NCBI GenBank assembly: GCA_038323475.1
Contig: JBBQHA010000002.1
Coordinates: forward strand, 3,094 to 67,093
From: SZAS-103 sp038323475
Lineage (GTDB): Bacteria; Pseudomonadota; Gammaproteobacteria; Xanthomonadales; Xanthomonadaceae
DNA: 64,000 nucleotides
Reading direction: 5' to 3'
Made by a program: the position numbers and the translations under genes. Under the pieces are notes generated by a model that was not told the origin of the DNA, did no database searches, and worked only from the letters and a program-made list of their open reading frames with translations. Shown here piece after piece: positions 1-8,002 of this stretch (the first letter of the stretch is position 1; each line of letters starts with the position of its first letter).

Positions 1-1017
1 ATACGCGCAACTGATGATGTCGGCCTGCTGGGTGCGCGTCGGCATGCCGGTCGAAGGGCCGCCGCGCTGCACATCGATCAACGTCACCGGGATTTCCGCG
101 AAGTACGCCAGGCCGATGAATTCGGTCATCAGCGAGATGCCCGGACCCGATGTCGTCGTGAACGCGCGCGCGCCGTTCCAGCCCGCGCCGACCGCCATGC
201 CGATCGACGCGATCTCGTCCTCTGCCTGCACGATCGCGTACTTGCTGCGACCATCGTCGTCCTTGCGTAGTTTCTTGCAGTAGCTTTCGAACGCCTCCGC
301 GCACGACGACGACGGAGTGATCGGATACCACGCGCACACCGTCGCGCCGCCGTACACGCAGCCGAGCGCGGCGGCGACATTGCCGTCGACGAAGATCTTG
401 TCGCCGACGTTGTCCGCGCGCTTGATGCGGAGGCCTGATTTCACCAGGTTAGCGCGCGCGTGGTCGATGCCAAGGTGCAATGCCTCGCGATTCGCGACCA
501 GCAGTTTTTCCTTGCTGCGGTATTGCTCGCCGATCAACGCCTCGATGACATCGACTTCGATGCCGAGCAGTTCCGACAGCGCGCCGACGTACATGATGTT
601 CTTGAACAGCTGGCGCTGTCGCGCATCGCTGTAGGTCGCGTTGCAGATCGCGGTCAGCGGCATGCCGAGCACGGTGACGTCGTCGCGGAATTTCGATTTC
701 AGCAGTGGCTTGCTGTTGTCGTAGAACAGGTAACCGCCCGGCTCGATCTCGGCGAGATCGGCATTCCAGGTCTGCGGATTCATCGCGACCATCAGGTCCA
801 CGCCGCCGCGCCGGCCGAGCCAGCCCTGTTCGTTGACGCGCACCTCGTACCAGGTCGGCAGCCCCTGGATGTTCGAAGGGAAGATGTTGCGCGGCGACAC
901 CGGCACGCCCATGCGCAGGATCGCCTTGGCGAACAGCTCGTTCGCGGACGCCGAGCCCGAACCGTTGACGTTGGCGAACTTGATGACGAAATCGTTGGTG
1001 GCGGTGATGGGCGTCAT
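1..1017 (-). CDS. korA: 2-oxoacid:ferredoxin oxidoreductase, KorA-type alpha (gamma-alpha fused) subunit, 3' end outside window
   Basis: The first 339 codons read without a stop from ATG at 1017 to the left edge, so the 3' part is missing. The N-terminal half looks like the gamma domain of 2-oxoacid:acceptor oxidoreductases (ANELFAKAILRMGVPVSPRN, then YEVRVNEQGWLGRRGGVDLM). The following part looks like the start of the pyrimidine-binding alpha domain (CAWYPITPSSSCAEAFESYC, AEDEIASIGMAVGAGWNGAR, TTTSGPGISLMTEFIGLA). Enzymes of this family decarboxylate 2-oxoacids such as 2-oxoglutarate to acyl-CoA and reduce ferredoxin. The start overlaps the stop of the upstream lipoprotein gene (ATGA). The thiamine-binding beta subunit is expected just outside the window. 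The family is clear; the substrate is inferred. Confidence 0.88.
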   Translation of the reverse strand, partial: MTPITATNDFVIKFANVNGSGSASANELFAKAILRMGVPVSPRNIFPSNIQGLPTWYEVRVNEQGWLGRRGGVDLMVAMNPQTWNADLAEIEPGGYLFYDNSKPLLKSKFRDDVTVLGMPLTAICNATYSDARQRQLFKNIMYVGALSELLGIEVDVIEALIGEQYRSKEKLLVANREALHLGIDHARANLVKSGLRIKRADNVGDKIFVDGNVAAALGCVYGGATVCAWYPITPSSSCAEAFESYCKKLRKDDDGRSKYAIVQAEDEIASIGMAVGAGWNGARAFTTTSGPGISLMTEFIGLAYFAEIPVTLIDVQRGGPSTGMPTRTQQADIISCAY

Positions 1018-1457
1018 GGAGATGGGCTCTTTTCAAACAAATCGAAGTATTCACTCACCCAATAGGTCTTATCGCCTGGCACTTCCTTGACCTTGATCCG
1101 GTCGTAGAAGTAGTCGATGTCGAACAAATGGACGATCTGCTCGACCTCAAATGTTCTTACCCCCTCATAGGGCTTTAAACCAACGACTCGCCATATCTTC
1201 GGTGCCAAACAAGTACCGCCACGCATGAATTTCGCCTCATATTGGCAGCTCTCGACGATGGCATCCGTCGTCATGCGCACCTTGTCACCCACGAGCAAGC
1301 ACGTAGCCTCTTTGCCGAGATGAGGGCACCATCCCGATGACGACGCCGTCGGGACTTGCACCGATGCGCAACCAGCCATGAGTGCCGCGTAGATCGCCGT
1401 CACAAACCAGCGTGCAGACAAAGTGGAAGAGCGGCACCAGCGGACGAGTGGCGTCAC
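1014..1457 (-). CDS. small lipoprotein of unknown function inside the Kor operon
   Basis: It encodes 147 residues from a GTG start. The N-terminus is a lipoprotein signal: a basic stretch, then a hydrophobic run ending ALMAGC, so Cys would be lipidated near residue 30. The mature part has three further Cys residues and no domain I recognise. The GTG overlaps the stop of the Fe-S flavoprotein gene (GTGA) and its stop overlaps korA (ATGA), so it is translationally coupled on both sides. Its base composition is visibly more AT-rich than its neighbours (for example 1020-1200), which suggests later acquisition. Function unknown; an envelope lipoprotein is not an expected part of a cytosolic oxidoreductase. 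Confidence 0.72.
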   Translation of the reverse strand: MTPLVRWCRSSTLSARWFVTAIYAALMAGCASVQVPTASSSGWCPHLGKEATCLLVGDKVRMTTDAIVESCQYEAKFMRGGTCLAPKIWRVVGLKPYEGVRTFEVEQIVHLFDIDYFYDRIKVKEVPGDKTYWVSEYFDLFEKSPSP

Positions 1458-3286
1458 GCAGCCACCTTCTGATCAGCCCCACATCCCACCTTCGCATGCG
1501 GCTGCTCGAACAGGAATTTCTGCATGTCCCACGCCCCGGTCGGACAGCGTTCGGCGCATAGCCCGCAATGCAGGCAGACATCCTCGTCCTTCACCATCAC
1601 GCGACTCGTCTTCAACGCATCGGATACGTACAAGTCCTGGGTCAGGTTCGCCGCCGGCGCGGTCAGCCGCGTGCGCAGCTCCGCCTCCTCGGCGTTCGCG
1701 GTAAAGCTGATGCAATCCATCGGGCAGATATCGACGCAGGCATCGCACTCGATGCACAGCTTCTCGGCGAACACGGTCTGCACGTCGCAGTTCAGGCACC
1801 GCTGCGCTTCCTTCCATGCCGTCTTCAGATCAAAACCGAGTTCGACCTCGACCTTGATGCTGTCGAGCTTCTTCGCCTGTTCCGACCACGGCACCACGAA
1901 GCGTTCGGCGTTGGAGATGTCGTTGTCGTAGCTCCACTCGTGGATGCCCATCTTCTGCGACATCAGATGGGTCATCGGCGGCGGGCGATCCTGCGTCGAT
2001 TCGCCCGAGAGCAGCCTGTGCACCGAGATCGCGGCTTCGTGGCCGTGCGCGACGGCCCAGATGATGTTCTTCGGTCCGAACGCGGCGTCGCCGCCGAACA
2101 GCACATGCGGCAACGACGACTGGAACGTGATCTTGTCGACCACCGGCATGTCCCATTCGCCGAACTCAATGCCTATGTCGCGCTCGATCCACGGGAATGC
2201 ATTCTCCTGCCCGACCGCGATCAGCACTTCGTCGCAGTCGTGGATCTCGTCGGGTTCGCCGGTCGGCACCAGTTTGCGGCGGCCCTTCGCATCAAACTCG
2301 GCGCGAACTTTTTCGAAGCTCATGCCGACGAGCTTGCCGTTCTCGTGCAGGAAGGCCTTCGGCACGCGGCAGTCGAGGATCGGGATGCCTTCGTGCATCG
2401 CGTCCTCCTTCTCCCACGGACTGGCCTTCATCTCGTCGAAGCCCGAGCGCACGATTACCTTGACGCTTTCACCGCCGAGCCGGCGCGCGCTGCGGCAGCA
2501 ATCCATCGCGGTGTTGCCGCCGCCGAGCACGATCACGCGCTTGCCGACGGATTTCACGTGCTCGAAATAGACGTTCGCGAGCCAGTCCAGGCCGACATGG
2601 ATGTTCGCAGCGGCCTCTTCGCGCCCGGGGATCGGCAGGTCGCGCCCGCGCGGCGCACCGCAGCCGACGAAAACGGCGTCGTAGTCTTTCGCGAGCAATC
2701 CTTTCAGCGAATCGATGCGCTGCCCACCGATGAATTCCACGCCGAGGTCGAGGATGTAGTTCGTCTCCTCGTCGATGACGTGCTCAGGCAGACGAAAACG
2801 CGGCACCTGGGTGCGCATGAAGCCGCCGGCCTTCGGATCGGCTTCGAAAATGGTGACGTGGTAACCCATCGGCACGAGATCGCGCGCAAGGGTCAGCGAT
2901 GCCGGTCCCGCGCCGATGCAGGCGATGCGCTTGCCGTTACGCGGCGTCGCCGGCGGCAGTTTTTCGTGCAGCCGCGCCTGGACATCATCGTCCTTGAAAT
3001 CGGCGGCGACGCGCTTGAGCCGGCAGATCGCAACCGGTTCCGGCTTCTCGCCATTGTTCTCCTCGACGCGCCCGCGCCGACATGCCGGTTCGCAGGGCCG
3101 GTCGCAGGTGCGCCCGAGGATGCCCGGGAAGACATTCGATTCCCAGTTGATCAGGTACGCGTCGGTGTAACGCCCCGCCGCGATCAGGCGGATGTACTCG
3201 GGCACCGGCGTATGCGCCGGGCACGCCCACTGGCAATCCACTACCTTGTGGAAGTAATCGGGATTGCGGATTTCGGTCGGTCGCAC
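1454..3286 (-). CDS. FAD/NAD(P)-binding GltD-like oxidoreductase with C-terminal 2[4Fe-4S] ferredoxin domain
   Basis: This protein of about 610 residues resembles the small subunit of glutamate synthase and the N-terminal part of dihydropyrimidine dehydrogenase. An N-terminal Cys-rich Fe-S region (DCQWACPAHTPVPEYI, then GRTCDRPCEPACRRG) precedes a first nucleotide-binding fold (IACIGAGPASLTLARDL) and a second one (VIVLGGGNTAMDCCRSARRL). The C-terminus carries two ferredoxin clusters (CIECDACVDICPMDC and CLHCGLCAERCPTGAW). It probably shuttles electrons between NAD(P)H and ferredoxin for the adjacent KorA-type enzyme. GTG at 3286 is preferred because GAGGAG lies six bases upstream; a TTG one codon earlier is too close to it. 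The protein family is clear; the pairing with Kor is inferred from the operon. Confidence 0.87.
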   Translation of the reverse strand: MRPTEIRNPDYFHKVVDCQWACPAHTPVPEYIRLIAAGRYTDAYLINWESNVFPGILGRTCDRPCEPACRRGRVEENNGEKPEPVAICRLKRVAADFKDDDVQARLHEKLPPATPRNGKRIACIGAGPASLTLARDLVPMGYHVTIFEADPKAGGFMRTQVPRFRLPEHVIDEETNYILDLGVEFIGGQRIDSLKGLLAKDYDAVFVGCGAPRGRDLPIPGREEAAANIHVGLDWLANVYFEHVKSVGKRVIVLGGGNTAMDCCRSARRLGGESVKVIVRSGFDEMKASPWEKEDAMHEGIPILDCRVPKAFLHENGKLVGMSFEKVRAEFDAKGRRKLVPTGEPDEIHDCDEVLIAVGQENAFPWIERDIGIEFGEWDMPVVDKITFQSSLPHVLFGGDAAFGPKNIIWAVAHGHEAAISVHRLLSGESTQDRPPPMTHLMSQKMGIHEWSYDNDISNAERFVVPWSEQAKKLDSIKVEVELGFDLKTAWKEAQRCLNCDVQTVFAEKLCIECDACVDICPMDCISFTANAEEAELRTRLTAPAANLTQDLYVSDALKTSRVMVKDEDVCLHCGLCAERCPTGAWDMQKFLFEQPHAKVGCGADQKVAA

Positions 3287-3463
3287 CAAAGTCTCCTCAT
3301 CGCACGCTTGAGGCCGAGTCTAGCCCGCGCGACTGGATTCGTCATGCTGCGGCCGGATGCCGCTCCAAGCATTTTGTTCCGACCGGAAATCGCCTTGACG
3401 TCCTCGAGGGGACGGCCGACGATGCGGAACGACGGCCGTCTTCCGGGAGCCGGAGAACCAAGC

Positions 3464-3913
3464 ATGCTCCGAACCGTCTCGCGCATGTCTGCGATTCTCG
3501 CCCTCTGGTCATGCATGTCGATGCAATCGCTCGCCGCCGTGCCGGCAGCCGTGCAGTTGGCCTATGCGAGGCCCGCCGCGGACGCCAACGCTCTGTACCA
3601 GCACTGGGTCCGCTCCACCGAGGAAGAGCAGGCAGGCAGTGCGACCCAGGTCTTCCGACCGGCCGCATCGAAAGTGTTCCCGCCGAGTCGATTCCGCATG
3701 GCCTACAAGTTCGCCCGCGGCGGAAGCTGCGAATACTACTTCCTGTCGCCCGACGACGCCCATCGTTTCAAGCCCTGCAGATGGACGCTCGTCGGCGGCG
3801 ATGGGAAAAGCCTGCAGGTCATGGCCGATGGAGCGACGACGTCTTACAGGATCGTCGAGCTTTCTGTGGATGTCCTGCGGTTGATGCCATTGGAGTCGCG
3901 GGGAACGAGGTAG
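3464..3913 (+). CDS. small exported protein of unknown function
   Basis: It encodes 149 residues from ATG 3464, with GGAG eight bases upstream. The first 25 residues form a signal peptide (MLRTVSRMSAILALWSCM... ending SLAA). The mature part contains one probable disulfide pair (GGSCEYYF and FKPCRWTL) and alternating hydrophobic stretches that suggest a small beta-sandwich or lipocalin-like fold. I do not recognise the family. It is divergent from the Kor operon and ends 178 bases before the thr leader. An in-frame upstream extension is possible, but it lacks a better ribosome-binding site and runs antisense to the GltD-like gene. Confidence 0.6.
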   Translation: MLRTVSRMSAILALWSCMSMQSLAAVPAAVQLAYARPAADANALYQHWVRSTEEEQAGSATQVFRPAASKVFPPSRFRMAYKFARGGSCEYYFLSPDDAHRFKPCRWTLVGGDGKSLQVMADGATTSYRIVELSVDVLRLMPLESRGTR

Positions 3914-3918
3914 CAAGC

Positions 3919-3997
3919 AGCCCGGATGGAGCGAAGCACAATCCGGGATGACAAACGAAAACTCCGGATTCCAGGGCTACGCGATCCCATCCGGGCT
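3919..3997. repeat. intergenic palindromic (REP/BIME-like) repeat
   Basis: Outer arms AGCCCGGATGG (3919-3929) and CCATCCGGGCT (3987-3997) are perfect inverted complements. Between them lie related CCGG-containing copies (AATCCGGGAT and ACTCCGGATT). This has the look of the dispersed AGCCCGGAT...ATCCGGGCT elements common between genes of many proteobacteria. It lies between the exported-protein gene and the thr promoter and could act as an mRNA 3' stabiliser or weak terminator for the former. Confidence 0.7.
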
Positions 3998-4054
3998 ACA
4001 GCCAGGGCGATCCCGTTCGACGCCACCGTCGTTCGACGATTGCGGTGCAGCGGG

Positions 4055-4091
4055 TTGACAGGCCCGCGCGCGCCATGTTCTTCTCGACCCC
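4055..4091 (+). promoter_or_regulatory. thr operon promoter, probably giving a leaderless leader-peptide mRNA
   Basis: A consensus -35 box TTGACA is at 4055-4060. The ATG of the leader peptide is 31 bases after it, which places the expected transcription start at or within a base or two of the ATG. The -10 is weak (T/C-rich, around 4078-4085). There is no Shine-Dalgarno sequence before the ATG, consistent with leaderless translation. The distance is identical to that of the ilv promoter at 9410. Confidence 0.55.
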
Positions 4092-4223
4092 ATGACGCAT
4101 CGCAACAACCACCCGCAGACGCTCCCGATCCAGCCGCAAGACCCGGACGCTGTCATTGCGATGTCCACGATTTCGACGACGACTACCACTCCATCCAGAG
4201 TGCGGAAGCGCGCGTCGAGTTGA
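4092..4223 (+). CDS. thrL: thr operon leader peptide
   Basis: It encodes 43 residues. The control region AMSTISTTTTTP (codons ACG ATT TCG ACG ACG ACT ACC ACT at 4167-4190) has six Thr and one Ile in eight codons, the hallmark of threonine/isoleucine attenuation as in enterobacterial ThrL. The head MTHRNNHPQ is nearly identical in protein and DNA (26 of 27 bases) to the head of the ilv leader peptide at 9447. The aspartokinase/homoserine dehydrogenase gene starts 88 bases after its stop codon. The function as a sensor of charged tRNA-Thr and tRNA-Ile is inferred from this position and codon content. Confidence 0.82.
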   Translation: MTHRNNHPQTLPIQPQDPDAVIAMSTISTTTTTPSRVRKRASS

Positions 4224-4311
4224 TCCGAACCACGCCGCTCCGCACCCGCTCCGGGTGCAGGCATGCGGCCTCCACCTGAAGCGGACGCGGGGCTCAACAG
4301 GAGCCTGCGCC
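4201..4311 (+). promoter_or_regulatory. candidate thr attenuator structures
   Basis: Three helices can be drawn by eye. P1 pairs 4201-4210 with 4236-4244 (one bulge). P2 is a perfect 7-bp hairpin, 4242-4248 with 4252-4258, loop CTC. P3 pairs 4254-4262 with 4303-4311 (one G-U) and would occlude the thrA ribosome-binding site. P1 and P2 exclude each other, as do P2 and P3. P2 has no U-tract, so there is no canonical intrinsic terminator. A ribosome stalled at the Thr codons should favour P1, and one that reaches the stop should favour P2, so P2 is the candidate termination or pause element. This is a hand-drawn model only. Confidence 0.4.
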
Positions 4312-6903
4312 ATGTTGTCCGTTCCAGCTTCACCCTCGTCCGCCGCGATCGTTGCCGAGCCCCCAGCCGCCAGCCTGCGCTACCAGGCGCACAAGTTCGG
4401 CGGCAGCAGCGTCGCCGACGCCTCGCGCTATCGCAACGTCGCTGGCCTGATCGGTACGCAGCCCGCGGGGCGGCAGGTCGTCGTCGTATCGGCCATGCAC
4501 GGCGTCACCGATGCGCTGGTCGCACTGGCTACCGACGCCGCCACGCAAGCGGACACGAGCGCGTCTTGGACCGCGCTGCGCGAGCGGCATCTCGAAGCGG
4601 CGGACGCGCTCGACCACGACGCGGTGTGGGGTCTTTCCGCGTGGCTGCGGGCAGAGTTCGATGCGCTGCGCGTGCAACTCGATGCGCTCGCGAAGACGTC
4701 GAAAGCGGACGCAGCGCACATCCACGGCCTCGGTGAAGTCTGGTCGTCGCGCCTGCTGCACACCGCGCTCGTCGCACCTGACAGGCCCGTCGAACCACCC
4801 GTTCGTGGTGAGCCTGTCGAACCACAGGCTCGGGATGAGCGGGTGGAACGTGGTGGTTGGGCGCGACTCGATGCGCGCGACGTGCTGGTCGTGCATCCGG
4901 GCGAACTCGGAGTCGGCGTCGATTGGGTCAGCAGCCGCGAGCGACTGGCGGAATGGCGCGCTGCGCATCCGCAGCCCAATGTCGTCGTCACCGGCTTCGT
5001 CGCGCGCGACCTGCGCGGTCGTCCTACCACGCTCGGCCGCAATGGCAGCGACTATTCCGGCGCGATCTTCGCCGCCTTGTTCGAAGCGCGCGAACTCACG
5101 ATCTGGACCGATGTCGACGGTGTGCTGAGCGCCGACCCGCGGCTGGTGCCGGATGCGGTGTGCCTGGATTCGATCTCGTACGCGGAAGCCTGCGAACTCG
5201 CCTACTTCGGCGCGAAAGTGCTGCACCCGCAGACGATGGCGCCGGCGATGCAGCACGGTCTGCCGATCCGCATCCGCAACACGCTCAATCCATCCGCGCC
5301 CGGCACATTGATCGCGGGAACGTCCGAGCCGGCGCAGTCGCCGGTGAAGGGCCTGAGCCTCGTCGATGACATGGCCGTGCTCGAACTGACCGGCGCCGGC
5401 CTGATCGGCGTGCCCGGAACCGCCGAGCGGATGTTCGCCGCGCTGCATGCGGCCGGCGTGTCGGTGACGATGATCTCGCAGGGATCGAGCGAGCATTCGA
5501 TCTGCTGCGTGGTACGCGCGGCGCAAGCGGAGACTGCGCGGACCGCAGTCACGCGGGCATTCGCGGATGCGATCGCCGACGGCCAGGTCGAAGGCGTGCG
5601 GATCACCCAGGGCATCGCTGTGCTTGCGGCGGTCGGCGACGGCATGGTCGGTGCGCCGGGCGTTGCCGCGCGACTGTTCGCCGGGCTCGCGGACGCACGC
5701 GTCAATATCCGCGCGATCGCGCAGGGAGCGAGCGAACGCAATATCTCGGTCGCAATCGCCTCCAGGGATGCAACCCGCGCACTGCGCGCCGCGCACACTG
5801 CGTTCTGGTTGTCGCCGCAGACCTTGTCGGTCGGCCTGATCGGGCCTGGCAAGGTCGGCCGCGCACTGCTCGCGCAATTGGCCGACGCATTGCCACGACT
5901 CGCCGGCGCATCGCGGCTGGCATCCAAGGGACTCGACCTGCGCCTGCGCGCGATCGCCAACAGCCGCCACATGCTGCTTGAAGGCAAACGCCTCGCGCCC
6001 GCGCAGGCGGCCTATGCATTGCAGTCGTCGACTCAGGCGCTCGACCTCGATCTGTTCGGCGCGCACGTCCGCGCCGAGCACCTGCCGCATGCGCTGATCG
6101 TCGATTGCAGCGGCAGTGGCGAGGTCGCCTCGCACTACCCTGGCTGGCTTGCGGCCGGCATCCACATCGTCACTGCGAACAAGCATGCCGGCAGCGGCGA
6201 CTGGGCGCGCTACCAGGCGATCGCATCGGCCCGGCGCAATGGCGGGCACCTCCGCTACGAAGCCACGGTCGGCGCGGGCCTGCCGGTGATCCAGACCTTG
6301 CGCTCGATGCTCGACACCGGCGACGAATTGACCGGGATCGAAGGCGTGCTCTCGGGCACGCTCGCGTGGCTGTTCAACTCGTTCGATGGCAGCCGGCCAT
6401 TCTCCGAACTCGTGCGCGAGGCGCGCGCGCTTGGCTACACCGAACCCGATCCACGCGACGATCTTTCCGGCATCGATGTCGCGCGCAAGCTGGTGATCCT
6501 CGCGCGCGAAGCGGGTCGCGCGTTGTCGCTGGGCGAAGTCGAGATCGAAAGCCTCGTTCCGGAATCGTTGCGCGACGTGACCGTCGAGGAGTTCCTTGCG
6601 CACCTGCACGAACTCGATGCGCCGATGCAGGCGCGACTCGATGCCGCGCGGCGCGACGGGCGCAGCCTGCGCTATCTCGCCAGCCTCGATCGCGATGGCG
6701 CGCGCGTGGGCGTGGCCGCACCCGAGCCCGACCACGCATCCCTGCACAGCCGGCTGACCGACAACCTGATCCAGTTCCGCACGCGCCGCTATGCCGACAA
6801 TCCGCTGGTCGTGCAAGGTCCTGGTGCGGGCCCCGACGTCACCGCGGCTGGCGTGTTCGGCGACATCCTCGCGATCGCCCAAATGCTGGGAGCCAGAGCA
6901 TGA
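4312..6903 (+). CDS. thrA: bifunctional aspartokinase / homoserine dehydrogenase
   Basis: This protein of 863 residues catalyses the first and third steps of the aspartate pathway. The aspartokinase domain opens with HKFGGSSVADASRYRNVAGL and contains GRNGSDYSGAIFAALFEARE and WTDVDGVLSADPRL. Two ACT-type regulatory repeats follow (VSVTMISQGSSEHSICCVV and VNIRAIAQGASERNISVAI). The homoserine dehydrogenase part carries VGLIGPGKVGRALL and the HSD block GVLSGTLAWLFNSFD. CAGGAG precedes ATG 4312. Residues of about 158-182 are an insertion derived from a palindromic intergenic repeat (see 4799-4825), lying between the kinase core segments HTALVAP and WARLDARDVLVV. Regulation is probably by Thr/Ile attenuation plus feedback through the ACT domains. 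Confidence 0.96.
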   Translation: MLSVPASPSSAAIVAEPPAASLRYQAHKFGGSSVADASRYRNVAGLIGTQPAGRQVVVVSAMHGVTDALVALATDAATQADTSASWTALRERHLEAADALDHDAVWGLSAWLRAEFDALRVQLDALAKTSKADAAHIHGLGEVWSSRLLHTALVAPDRPVEPPVRGEPVEPQARDERVERGGWARLDARDVLVVHPGELGVGVDWVSSRERLAEWRAAHPQPNVVVTGFVARDLRGRPTTLGRNGSDYSGAIFAALFEARELTIWTDVDGVLSADPRLVPDAVCLDSISYAEACELAYFGAKVLHPQTMAPAMQHGLPIRIRNTLNPSAPGTLIAGTSEPAQSPVKGLSLVDDMAVLELTGAGLIGVPGTAERMFAALHAAGVSVTMISQGSSEHSICCVVRAAQAETARTAVTRAFADAIADGQVEGVRITQGIAVLAAVGDGMVGAPGVAARLFAGLADARVNIRAIAQGASERNISVAIASRDATRALRAAHTAFWLSPQTLSVGLIGPGKVGRALLAQLADALPRLAGASRLASKGLDLRLRAIANSRHMLLEGKRLAPAQAAYALQSSTQALDLDLFGAHVRAEHLPHALIVDCSGSGEVASHYPGWLAAGIHIVTANKHAGSGDWARYQAIASARRNGGHLRYEATVGAGLPVIQTLRSMLDTGDELTGIEGVLSGTLAWLFNSFDGSRPFSELVREARALGYTEPDPRDDLSGIDVARKLVILAREAGRALSLGEVEIESLVPESLRDVTVEEFLAHLHELDAPMQARLDAARRDGRSLRYLASLDRDGARVGVAAPEPDHASLHSRLTDNLIQFRTRRYADNPLVVQGPGAGPDVTAAGVFGDILAIAQMLGARA
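4799..4825. repeat. palindromic-type intergenic repeat inserted in frame in thrA
   Basis: The 27 bases at 4799-4825 occur again, perfectly and inverted, at 6973-6999 between thrA and thrB. The core is GTTCGTGGTGAGCC followed by TGTCGAACCAC. Flanking bases up to about 4857 hold further degenerate copies (GTCGAACCACC before it, GGTGGAACGTGGTGG after it). It is translated as PVRGEPVEPQ within a segment rich in Arg, Glu and Pro that ordinary aspartokinases lack, so it is a mobile repeat that landed without breaking the reading frame. Confidence 0.8.
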
Positions 6904-6972
6904 TCGCGCGATGCATCCCTATTTCCGACGGGAGGCAGTGGCGCGAAGCGACGAGTGAGGAGCGACAGGAGC

Positions 6973-6999
6973 GTGGTTCGACAGGCTCACCACGAACGG
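6973..6999. repeat. intergenic copy of the thrA-internal repeat
   Basis: This is a perfect inverted copy of 4799-4825, in the 145-base gap between thrA and thrB. It reads GTGGTTCGACAGG then CTCACCACGAAC. A short frame starting in an ATGA overlap at 6900 runs through it to 7052, but that frame is made largely of repeat sequence and is not called as a gene. Confidence 0.8.
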
Positions 7000-7048
7000 A
7001 CTACGGGCAGTTCGAGCCTGAGCCAATTGACAATCGTCGAGGTCTGGA

Positions 7049-8002
7049 ATGAGCACTGAAAGACGCACCCAGGCGCGCGCGTTCGCTCCCGGCAGCGTCG
7101 GCAATATCGGCGTCGGTTTCGACCTGCTCGGCCACTCCATCGCCGGCGTGAGCGATGTCGCGCTGGTGCGGCGCATCGACGAACCGGTGGTGCGCATCGT
7201 CGCGATTCGCGGCAATAGCGCGGGCTCGGATTCGCTGCCACTCGAAGCCGCGCGCAACACGGCCGGGCAGGCATTGATCGCATTGCGCGAACAGCTCGGC
7301 CTTGCCCATGGCTTCGAACTCGAACTCGAGAAAGGCATTCCGCTTGGTTCCGGGCTCGGCGGCTCGGCGGCTTCGTGCGTGGCCGCGCTGGTCGCTGCGA
7401 ACGCGGTGCTGGACGAGCCGCTGCCGCGTGAGGCGCTGTACCCGTTCGCACTCGATGGCGAGTCGGTGTCGAGCGGCAGCCGGCATGGCGACAACGTCGC
7501 GCCGATGCTGCTCGGCGGGGTGGCGATGGCGACCGCGACGCGGATGATCCAGCTCGCCGTGCCCGACTGGCTGCACGCCGTCGTCGTGCACCCAGACCAG
7601 GTGCTGGAGACGCGGCACGCGCGCGCGGTACTCAGTGAGCCGTATCCGCTGCCGATCGTCGTGAAGCAGAGCGCGCACCTCGCGTTGTTCCTGACCGGCC
7701 TGCAGCGCGGCGATGCGGGCATGATCCGTGAAGGACTCGTGGACCTGCTCGTCGAACCGCGCCGAGCGCCGCTGATCCCGGGCTTCGCGCAGGTGAAGGC
7801 CGCGGCGCTCGACCATCGCGCGCTCGGCGCAAGCATCTCCGGTGGAGGACCGAGCGTGTTCGCGTGGTTCGCATCGAAGGCCGATGCCGACGCAGCCGCA
7901 CCCGCGATGCGCGCCGCGTTTGCGGATGCGGATTTCGATTCGCGTGCCTATGTGACTCCGGTTGCGGGGCCGCGTGCGGAATTGATTGCGGGTGGCGCAT
8001 GA
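7049..8002 (+). CDS. thrB: homoserine kinase
   Basis: This protein of 317 residues phosphorylates homoserine, the fourth step of threonine synthesis. It is a GHMP kinase: an N-terminal motif FAPGSVGNIGVGFDLLGHSI, the glycine-rich ATP loop near residue 100 (KGIPLGSGLGGSAASCVAAL), and a C-terminal motif ASISGGGPSVFAWF. The size fits the bacterial family. It follows thrA by 145 bases containing a repeat, and its stop overlaps the thrC start (ATGA), so thrB and thrC are coupled. Confidence 0.95.
   Translation: MSTERRTQARAFAPGSVGNIGVGFDLLGHSIAGVSDVALVRRIDEPVVRIVAIRGNSAGSDSLPLEAARNTAGQALIALREQLGLAHGFELELEKGIPLGSGLGGSAASCVAALVAANAVLDEPLPREALYPFALDGESVSSGSRHGDNVAPMLLGGVAMATATRMIQLAVPDWLHAVVVHPDQVLETRHARAVLSEPYPLPIVVKQSAHLALFLTGLQRGDAGMIREGLVDLLVEPRRAPLIPGFAQVKAAALDHRALGASISGGGPSVFAWFASKADADAAAPAMRAAFADADFDSRAYVTPVAGPRAELIAGGA

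Noticed and set aside
1568..3463. Very long open frame on the plus strand leading into the exported protein gene
   Set aside because: It is the antisense of the GltD-like Fe-S flavoprotein gene. Only the part after 3464 has a signal peptide and Shine-Dalgarno sequence.
4330..6882. 850-codon open frame on the minus strand opposite thrA
   Set aside because: A high-GC antisense shadow. The plus strand has all aspartokinase and homoserine dehydrogenase motifs.
6900..7052. Short frame starting in an ATGA overlap with thrA and ending at the thrB start
   Set aside because: Most of its sequence is the dispersed repeat also found inside thrA. It has no recognisable domain or ribosome-binding site of its own.
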